From assembly GCA_964362925.1 (NCBI GenBank), contig CAYIGA010000013.1, positions 1 through 18,511 of the forward strand: a stretch of DNA of 18,511 nucleotides. Direction: 5' to 3'. How positions within the stretch are numbered: the stretch's first letter is position 1; the number at the start of each line of letters is the position of its first letter. This document shows, one piece after another, positions 13,841-18,511 of the stretch. The DNA comes from JANLIQ01 sp964362925. GTDB taxonomy: Bacteria > Patescibacteriota > UBA1384 > 2-12-FULL-50-11. The notes below the pieces were generated by a model. That model was not told the origin of the DNA. It was given only the letters and a program-made list of their open reading frames with translations, and made no database searches. The position numbers and the translations under genes were made by a program.

Positions 13841-14745
13841 CCAGACGTGACCAAGCCAGCAGTTTGGTTTTGGTTGTGGTGGCTATGGCCGTCATCATCA
13901 CCATTGTCTTTGGGGCTAGCCGTTTGACTTTAGTCCAATATAACCAATCCAATCGCGATGAAGACAATATTTTTGCTCGTTACGCCGCCAAAGCCGGTAT
14001 TGAAGACGGATTACTGCGCTTTCGTCACAACCGTGACGCTGAAACTACTGACAAAAAGGTTCAACGATACAATCTAACTGCCGGTAGTAGCCTTGGTGAG
14101 GTTGACGAAAATTCCCAGGCAAATATCAGTCCAACTGATCAATATTACGATATGTTGCTCAATTTTCGAGCTGGACAGATCGGTAGTTTCGATGTCAATG
14201 TTGCCAGCAACCCGACCGTGGTTAAGGACGACAGCTTGGAATTGACCGGATTTCCAATTATTTGGCCAAGCCCGTATTATCTAAGATACCGGTTTGAATT
14301 CACTGATTGTGTCGGCAATCTCTCGGCCCAACTAGTCCAGATTCAGCAGATTAGTCAGACGGCCGATCCGAGCAAGCCGATCGCTTACGATCAAATCGTC
14401 GTTAAAAAACCAGCCGTCGGGACGGTGGTCGATTCTACGGGTTCGACGAATATTTTCATTCGCAGTAATCCCGGACCAAGCCAAACCCTCAAGAGCTCAA
14501 TTCGCCTCCGTCCTTACGGCTGTTCGATTAAATATGCTCTGGCTACGGCCAATACCGATACCGGGACGGGTCAAGGCAATAATATTGGGCCAACGTTTGA
14601 CAATTTTACAAGCATCATCACCTCGACTGGCTATTACGGCGACGCCAAACTGACCTTGATCGCCGAAATTAATCGCCTTTCCGGCCAACTAATCAGTATT
14701 TATGACTTCAACATTTACTCGGGAACTGGCGATATTAAACCGTAA
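13837..14745 (+). CDS. PilX-like pilus assembly protein
   Basis: A 302-residue protein with an N-terminal hydrophobic helix (SSLVLVVVAMAVIITIVFGA, about residues 9-28) followed by DNIFARYAAKAGIEDGLLRF. This resembles the PilX N-terminal pattern, where ..A(F/R)YAAEAGIE follows a GS-type transmembrane helix. There is no FTLIE motif or +5 Glu, as in PilX/GspK-type proteins. The C-terminal part is a beta-rich domain of unknown type with two cysteines (FTDCVG and PYGCSIK). It overlaps the PilW-like gene by ATGA and closes the minor-pilin cluster. Confidence 0.75.
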   Translation: MTRRDQASSLVLVVVAMAVIITIVFGASRLTLVQYNQSNRDEDNIFARYAAKAGIEDGLLRFRHNRDAETTDKKVQRYNLTAGSSLGEVDENSQANISPTDQYYDMLLNFRAGQIGSFDVNVASNPTVVKDDSLELTGFPIIWPSPYYLRYRFEFTDCVGNLSAQLVQIQQISQTADPSKPIAYDQIVVKKPAVGTVVDSTGSTNIFIRSNPGPSQTLKSSIRLRPYGCSIKYALATANTDTGTGQGNNIGPTFDNFTSIITSTGYYGDAKLTLIAEINRLSGQLISIYDFNIYSGTGDIKP

Positions 14746-14827
14746 TGAAAAAGAATTAAGAATTAAGAATCAATATTCAAAATACCGGCTCGCTACTTCT
14801 TGATTCTAGAATCTTTTTTCGATATCC
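14746..14827. other. Spacer with GAATTAA simple repeats and weak terminator-like hairpin
   Basis: AAAAAGAATTAAGAATTAAGAATCAATATTCAAAA (about 14747-14782) is an AT-rich simple repeat like those seen at other gene joints. AGAATCAA near 14766 can pair with TTGATTCT (14800-14807), and a T run follows at 14814-14819. This could end the pilus transcript, but the stem is weak. Confidence 0.35.
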
Positions 14828-14833
14828 TACAAT
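14828..14833 (+). promoter_or_regulatory. -10 box giving a leaderless RNase H transcript
   Basis: TACAAT at 14828-14833 is a good -10 box. Its expected start point, six or seven bases on, coincides with the ATG at 14840. No -35 at standard spacing is convincing, and no Shine-Dalgarno is possible. The message is probably leaderless. Confidence 0.4.
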
Positions 14834-14839
14834 TTGACT

Positions 14840-15262
14840 ATGAGTCAAATTGTCACGATTCATACCGATGGCGCTTCGCGGGGTAATCCGGGAGAGGCAG
14901 CGATCGCATTTGTTATCGATCGCCCAGATACTCTGACAGTCAATCACAAATCAACGATCGGGCTTGCTACCAACAATCAAGCCGAGTACCGGGCGATGAT
15001 CGCGGCGATGGAGAAGTTGGTTGAATTGGAGATTTCAGACAGGGAAATTACGTTTCTGGCCGACTCCGAACTAATGATCAAGCAAATTAAGGGTCAATAT
15101 CGGGTTAAAGATCTTAATCTTCGAACGCTCTACGATCAGGTCTTAAGCCACTGTCTGACACTAAAAGCTAGGAGTAACGAGTTACAATTCACTGCCATTG
15201 GCCGCGAGGGCAATACTGTTGCCGACCGGCTAGCCAATGAAGCCTTAGATGGAAATCGATAA
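14840..15262 (+). CDS. Ribonuclease HI-family protein
   Basis: A 140-residue single-domain RNase H. It starts SQIVTIHTDGASRGNPGEAA, with the first catalytic Asp in HTDGASRGNPG. Glu is in NNQAEYRAMI, Asp in LADSELMIKQIKGQYRVK, and the last Asp in REGNTVADRLAN, so the DEDD active site is complete. It lacks the basic protrusion of E. coli RnhA and resembles the short RNase HI type found in many Gram-positive and Patescibacteria genomes. Expected role: removal of RNA from RNA-DNA hybrids. The ATG at 14840 fits the -10 position; a TTG at 14834 would add two residues but would not be transcribed. Confidence 0.93.
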   Translation: MSQIVTIHTDGASRGNPGEAAIAFVIDRPDTLTVNHKSTIGLATNNQAEYRAMIAAMEKLVELEISDREITFLADSELMIKQIKGQYRVKDLNLRTLYDQVLSHCLTLKARSNELQFTAIGREGNTVADRLANEALDGNR

Positions 15263-15286
15263 ATTTAGTGATTCCTTCACCCCTTG

Positions 15287-16405
15287 ATGTTTAAACGCTA
15301 TTTGTCGGCGCCAGTTGACTGGGTGGCCTTAATTATTCCAATAATTCTGACCGTTACTGGTGTGATCACTATTTATACAATTACTTTTGCCCAAGAAAAA
15401 TCGGGTTTGGCCAGTAGTCAAATAATTTTCGCAATTATCGGCTTGGCGGCGATGATTACGGCGATGTTTACTGATTACCGCCATTTATGCTCGCTAGCCA
15501 ACATTCTTTATTTTTTGGGCGTGGTGACGCTGATATTACTGATTCCGCCAATAGCTGCCAAAATACCGTTCAGCCTTAAAATATTCGGCGCCTATCGTTG
15601 GCTTGACTTGGGCTTTTTTCAGCTCCAGCCGGGTGAGATTTTTAAATTGATTGCCGCGATTTTTGGCGCCAAAATCCTCACTCAACATATCGGCTTGATT
15701 AATTGGAAGAAAACGCTCGCCTATACCGTCTTTAGTGCCGGGCCGATTTTGCTGGTTTTATTCCAGCCGGATTTAGGAACGGCTTCGGTCATCTTGGTTA
15801 TTTTTGCCGCCACCTTTTTCGCTTCTCGTCCTTCCGGACGGATTATCACCACCGTTCTGGCGGTATTTTTGATTTCCTTGCCGCTCGTCTGGGCGACCAT
15901 GAAACCTTATCAAAAAGACCGAATCGAAACCCTTCTCTATCCCTCTAACGATCCCCAAGGACAGGGTTATAACGTTCGTCAGTCGCTGATCGCTATCGGT
16001 TCAGGCGGGATAATCGGTCGAGGGTTCGGTCAAGGTTCGCAAACTGTTCTGAATTTCCTGCCGGTCGCCCATACCGATTTTGTCTTTTCCGGCTTTGCCG
16101 AAGCGACTGGATTTGTCGGCTCGACGGTGATTATTTTTCTATACGTTCTCTTAGTCTACCGAGCGATCAATATCGCTACTATATCAACCGATAAATTTGG
16201 CCAACTATTAGCCTTGGCAATCGCGGCTAAATATTTCTTTCAAGTGACGGTTCATATCGGAATGAATTTAGCTCTCTTGCCGGTAACGGGAATTCCCCTC
16301 CCGTTTATGTCTGGTGGCGGCACATCGCTAATTATCGATCTGCTTAGTGTCGGCGTCTTGCAAAGCATTCATATTCGCCACAGTCGAGGGGCGCTCCACA
16401 GATAA
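15287..16405 (+). CDS. rodA: SEDS-family peptidoglycan glycosyltransferase (RodA/FtsW)
   Basis: A 372-residue polytopic protein of about ten helices and the normal RodA length. Diagnostic segments are GAYRWLDLGFFQLQPGEIFKL, FQPDLGTASV, IGSGGIIGRGFGQGSQT, FLPVAHTDFVFSGFAEATG and LALLPVTGIPLPFMSGGGTS. The Asp in HTDF matches the residue required for polymerase activity in RodA/FtsW. RodA is favoured over FtsW by the GAYRWLDLG and QPGEIFKL wording, but the two are hard to tell apart without a tree. It polymerises lipid II into glycan strands with a partner class B PBP, none of which lies in the window. ATG 15287 is preferred to the TTG at 15284. Confidence 0.9.
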   Translation: MFKRYLSAPVDWVALIIPIILTVTGVITIYTITFAQEKSGLASSQIIFAIIGLAAMITAMFTDYRHLCSLANILYFLGVVTLILLIPPIAAKIPFSLKIFGAYRWLDLGFFQLQPGEIFKLIAAIFGAKILTQHIGLINWKKTLAYTVFSAGPILLVLFQPDLGTASVILVIFAATFFASRPSGRIITTVLAVFLISLPLVWATMKPYQKDRIETLLYPSNDPQGQGYNVRQSLIAIGSGGIIGRGFGQGSQTVLNFLPVAHTDFVFSGFAEATGFVGSTVIIFLYVLLVYRAINIATISTDKFGQLLALAIAAKYFFQVTVHIGMNLALLPVTGIPLPFMSGGGTSLIIDLLSVGVLQSIHIRHSRGALHR

Positions 16406-16448
16406 TCCTAGCGTCGGCTTCCGAAAATTGATATTTACTGATCAAACG

Positions 16449-16477
16449 TTGACCCAAACAGAGAAATCAGCTACACT
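16449..16477 (+). promoter_or_regulatory. Promoter of the rplU-secE-nusG-rplK operon
   Basis: TTGACC (16449-16454), exactly 17 bases, TACACT (16472-16477). The start point near 16484 leaves about 12 bases before the rplU ATG, with no Shine-Dalgarno. It is the best standard-spaced promoter on the right side of the window. Confidence 0.65.
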
Positions 16478-16495
16478 AGCTTCTGTTAATATAAA

Positions 16496-16879
16496 ATGGA
16501 ATCGACTGTAGCAATAATCAATCTCGGTGGTAAACAGCACCTTGTTTCAGAGGGTGCCCACGTTGTAGTCAACAGATTGGCCGCCAAAGAGGGAGAGGTT
16601 CTCGACTTACCTGATTTACTTAGCGATCGAGTTGTTGAAACCAAGGTGTTGTCTCATCAGCTGGGCAAAAAGATTAATGGTTTAAAGTTTAAGGCCAAGA
16701 CCCGAAGTTTTAAACGCTACGGCCATCGTCAATTTGAAACAACCGTTGAAGTAGTCTCGATCGGCCAGGCTGTCAAACCAGCCAAAACCGCCCTGACCAA
16801 GAAGATAGTAAGCAAGATTGTGCCCAAGGAAGAAGCTTCGGCCCTAAAAACTAGAATAGTTGCTGATGGCCAGGCCTAA
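16496..16879 (+). CDS. rplU: 50S ribosomal protein L21
   Basis: A 127-residue protein. The N-terminal beta strand AIINLGGKQHLVSEG and the family signature KFKAKTRSFKRYGHRQFETTVEV are clear. About 30 lysine-rich residues follow the normal end of L21 (PAKTALTKKIVSKIVPKEE...), a lineage-specific tail. L21 binds 23S rRNA. The usual partner rpmA (L27) is not next to it; secE is, starting 14 bases before the rplU stop. Confidence 0.94.
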   Translation: MESTVAIINLGGKQHLVSEGAHVVVNRLAAKEGEVLDLPDLLSDRVVETKVLSHQLGKKINGLKFKAKTRSFKRYGHRQFETTVEVVSIGQAVKPAKTALTKKIVSKIVPKEEASALKTRIVADGQA

Positions 16880-17063
16880 ATTGCCGTTTTTAACTTTTTT
16901 TGGCTCAGTTGTCGATGAGGGCAAGAAAGTCGTCTGGCCAACTCGTGATATCGTTATTCGTCATACAGCGATGGTAATCATTTCAGTCGCTATTGCGACG
17001 CTAATTTTCGCCTCAATTGATTTTGGCTTACAAAAGTTAGTAATTTTAGCGATAAAAAAGTGA
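16866..17063 (+). CDS. secE: Preprotein translocase subunit SecE
   Basis: A 65-residue protein with an amphipathic lead segment (FFGSVVDEGKKVVWPTRD), the SecE signature KKVVWPT, and a single membrane helix at about residues 36-55. This is the minimal one-helix SecE found in most bacteria outside the enteric group. It stabilises SecY in the translocon. ATG 16866 lies inside the end of rplU (14-base overlap); an upstream TTG at 16860 is possible. The stop shares one base with the nusG ATG. The secE-nusG-rplK order is widely conserved and supports the call. Confidence 0.94.
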   Translation: MARPKLPFLTFFGSVVDEGKKVVWPTRDIVIRHTAMVIISVAIATLIFASIDFGLQKLVILAIKK

Positions 17064-17701
17064 TGGCCAAAGTCAAGAAAGACAGTAAGATCGAAAAACC
17101 AGTCGATGCCGAGACAAAATCCCCGGCTGAACTGGTCGAACCGGCCACAGCCATCCTCGGCAGTCAGCGCCAAGCCGACGCCAGCGGTTGGTATGTTATT
17201 CACACCTACGCCGGTTACGAAGATCAAGTGGCGGAAAACATTCTCCAACGGGCGATCAATTCAAAGCTCCAGGATTACATCTTTGAGGTGATTGTCCCGA
17301 AAGAAAAGCAAATCGAAATAAAAAACGGTAAGCGTAAAACGATCGAGAAGCGGAGCTTTCCCGGCTACGTCTTTGTCCGGATGGTTGTCACCGACGAGTC
17401 GTGGTACATCGTCCGCAATACACCGAGCGTGACCGGTTTTCTTGGTTCGGGCGTTCGACCAACTGCCATTCCAGAATTAGAGGTCGCCCAAATTAAAGCC
17501 CGAATGGAGCGTGACGAACCAGAGAATACAGTTGATTTGAAGCTCGATGATTTAGTTAGGATTTCTGATGGTCCACTTAAGGGTTACGAAGGCAAAATTA
17601 CCGTTGTCGATCCAATCAAGGGCAAGATTAAAGTGTCCGTTTCGATGTTTGGCCGCGAGACCCCAGTTAACTTAGATTTTCTTCAGGTGAAGAAGATATG
17701 A
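17063..17701 (+). CDS. nusG: Transcription termination/antitermination factor NusG
   Basis: A 212-residue protein. An N-terminal extension of about 40 charged residues precedes the NGN domain (SGWYVIHTYAGYEDQVAENI ... KRSFPGYVFVRMVVTDESWY ... RNTPSVTGFLGSG). The KOW domain follows (DLVRISDGPLKGYEGKITVV to the end). NusG binds RNA polymerase and, through KOW, S10 or Rho. ATG 17063 overlaps the secE stop as TGATG. The stop overlaps the next ATG as ATGA, so it is translationally coupled on both sides. The extension is longer than in E. coli NusG (181 residues). Confidence 0.96.
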   Translation: MAKVKKDSKIEKPVDAETKSPAELVEPATAILGSQRQADASGWYVIHTYAGYEDQVAENILQRAINSKLQDYIFEVIVPKEKQIEIKNGKRKTIEKRSFPGYVFVRMVVTDESWYIVRNTPSVTGFLGSGVRPTAIPELEVAQIKARMERDEPENTVDLKLDDLVRISDGPLKGYEGKITVVDPIKGKIKVSVSMFGRETPVNLDFLQVKKI

Positions 17702-17940
17702 AGAGATTCAATGGGTTAAGCTATGAGTTTTATGGCATTATCTTCATCGCTATTCTAATCACCATATTGACTTGGGTAGCGAACAATATGGATATTCTTT
17801 ACCAATGGCTTGGTGCGACAGATGATCAGGGCGGAACTGAATTTAAGTTAGTACTTACTATCGCCTCACTTTATTTCGTTGGATTATTTCTAGTTGGGAC
17901 TTTAGTCTATAAAAGGGTTAAGCATGGCCAAAAAGGTTAA
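17698..17940 (+). CDS. Unknown two-helix membrane protein between nusG and rplK
   Basis: An 80-residue protein with two hydrophobic helices, about residues 12-30 (YGIIFIAILITILTWVANN) and 51-72 (LVLTIASLYFVGLFLVGTLV), joined by a short polar loop (WLGATDDQGGTEFK). Both ends are basic (MKRFN and YKRVKHGQKG), so both termini probably face the cytosol. I do not recognise the family. It overlaps nusG by ATGA and rplK by 17 bases, so it must be translated with them. A membrane protein at this spot is unusual, as nusG and rplK are normally adjacent. A role near the Sec translocon is a guess from context only. Confidence 0.75.
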   Translation: MKRFNGLSYEFYGIIFIAILITILTWVANNMDILYQWLGATDDQGGTEFKLVLTIASLYFVGLFLVGTLVYKRVKHGQKG

Positions 17941-18349
17941 AATAATCGTCAAACTTCAAGCCCCGGCCGGCAAAGCGACGCCGGCGCCACCAGTCGGTAC
18001 CGCTCTTGGACCACACGGCATCGCTCTTATGGATTTTGTGACCCAATTTAACGAGCTAACCCGCCCGATGGGTGAGACGGTAGTGCCGGTTGAAGTTACT
18101 ATTTACGAAGACCGAACTTTCAGCTTTATCACCAAAACGTCGCCGGCCGCTAATCAATTACTGAAAGCGGCTGGGTTGGAGAAGGGTTCGCCAACACCAA
18201 AAAAAGAAAAAGTCGGTAAAGTCAGTCTCGACCAAATCCGGGCCATCGCTGAAAACAAAATGGTTGACCTGAACGCCCGGACAATTGCCCAAGCGACCAA
18301 AATCATTGAAGGCACCGCCCGATCGATGGGCATCGAAGTCGAAAAATAA
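17924..18349 (+). CDS. rplK: 50S ribosomal protein L11
   Basis: A 141-residue protein of the standard L11 length. The N-terminal domain has IIVKLQAPAGKATPAPPVGTALGPHG with the family's Pro-rich face that contacts the GTPase-associated region and termination factors. The C-terminal domain, KEKVGKVSLDQIRAIAENKM ... ARTIAQATKIIEGTARSMGI, binds 23S rRNA. ATG 17924 lies 17 bases inside the preceding gene. The usual next gene, rplA (L1), does not begin within the 160 bases that follow. Confidence 0.96.
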   Translation: MAKKVKIIVKLQAPAGKATPAPPVGTALGPHGIALMDFVTQFNELTRPMGETVVPVEVTIYEDRTFSFITKTSPAANQLLKAAGLEKGSPTPKKEKVGKVSLDQIRAIAENKMVDLNARTIAQATKIIEGTARSMGIEVEK

Positions 18350-18511
18350 TTAAAGTTAAAAAAATGCGAGTAGAAGAAGTCCTACTGGCGGGGTGAAGTC
18401 ACAGGTTTCGCACAGTTTTCCGACTTAGATTATCGGCGAGAACCTGTTCATCTCTTCTGTGGTCTGGGCAGTTCTTTCGGCGTTGGTCTTAGCGTCCCTA
18501 AGAGCTGTATA
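18350..18511. other. Unassigned tail after rplK: structured leader or end of a convergent gene
   Basis: No plus-strand gene starts convincingly here. Several stems can be drawn: AGTAG/CTACT (near 18370-18392), ACAGGTT/AACCTGT enclosing CCGA/TCGG, and TCTTAG/CTAAGA near the end. That would fit an RNA leader such as those before rplJ operons, but I cannot match a known consensus. Alternatively, on the minus strand bases 18425-18511 are open for 28 codons to a TAA, with polar helical residues (ALRDAKTNAERTAQTTEEMN). This could be the C-terminus of a convergent gene. No clear terminator separates it from rplK. Confidence 0.3.

Noticed and set aside
647..18349. Alternative genetic code (UGA as glycine)
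   Set aside because: Clear genes end at TGA (pilN, RAYT, secE, nusG, the PilW-like gene), with the next gene starting at once, so UGA is a stop.

Overview
The window looks like part of a chromosome from a small-genome bacterium, most likely of the Candidate Phyla Radiation (Patescibacteria). This placement is an inference. It rests on the tight packing with many short gene overlaps, a single-membrane type IV pilus locus with no pilQ secretin or pilM in view, AT-rich simple-sequence spacers between genes, and mixed use of Shine-Dalgarno and nearly leaderless starts. TAA, TAG and TGA are all used as stops, so the standard bacterial code applies and the UGA-glycine code of some Patescibacteria does not.

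Layout. Bases 1-573 hold a repeat that copies the acceptor stem of tRNA-Thr, then tRNA-Thr(GGU), rpmG (L33, a 54-residue gene) and tRNA-Trp(CCA). A strong, probably bidirectional, terminator follows. Bases 647-2653 (minus strand) encode a large surface protein with a Gln/Pro repeat stalk, five cysteine-pair repeats and a membrane segment at each end. It diverges from the pilus locus through back-to-back promoters. Bases 2799-14745 are the type IV pilus locus: pilN, pilO, a small membrane protein in the pilP position, pilB, pilT, pilC, the major pilin pilA, a REP-associated tyrosine transposase (RAYT) flanked by two palindromes, pilD, three minor pseudopilins and a PilX-like protein. Bases 14828-16405 carry an RNase HI-family gene and a SEDS glycosyltransferase (RodA/FtsW). 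Bases 16449-18349 are a translation/secretion operon: rplU, secE, nusG, an unknown two-helix membrane protein, and rplK. The last 160 bases are unassigned.

How it fits together. PilB and PilT are the extension and retraction motors. PilC is the platform, PilN/PilO and the small protein are the alignment complex, PilD matures the prepilins, PilA forms the fibre, and the minor pseudopilins and PilX-like protein probably prime it. The divergent cysteine-repeat protein is a candidate partner at the cell surface. The order rpmG-trnW-secE-nusG-rplK, contiguous in many bacteria, is split here by about 16 kb that includes the pilus locus.

The most unusual signals are: repeat DNA with hairpins built into the signal peptides of three prepilin genes, including a near-copy of the FTL(I/M) processing motif in PilA; a short motif family around CGAGCGAAGCGACAT scattered over the window; the RAYT with its two mutually inverted palindromes; the five-repeat cysteine protein; and the unknown membrane protein between nusG and rplK.
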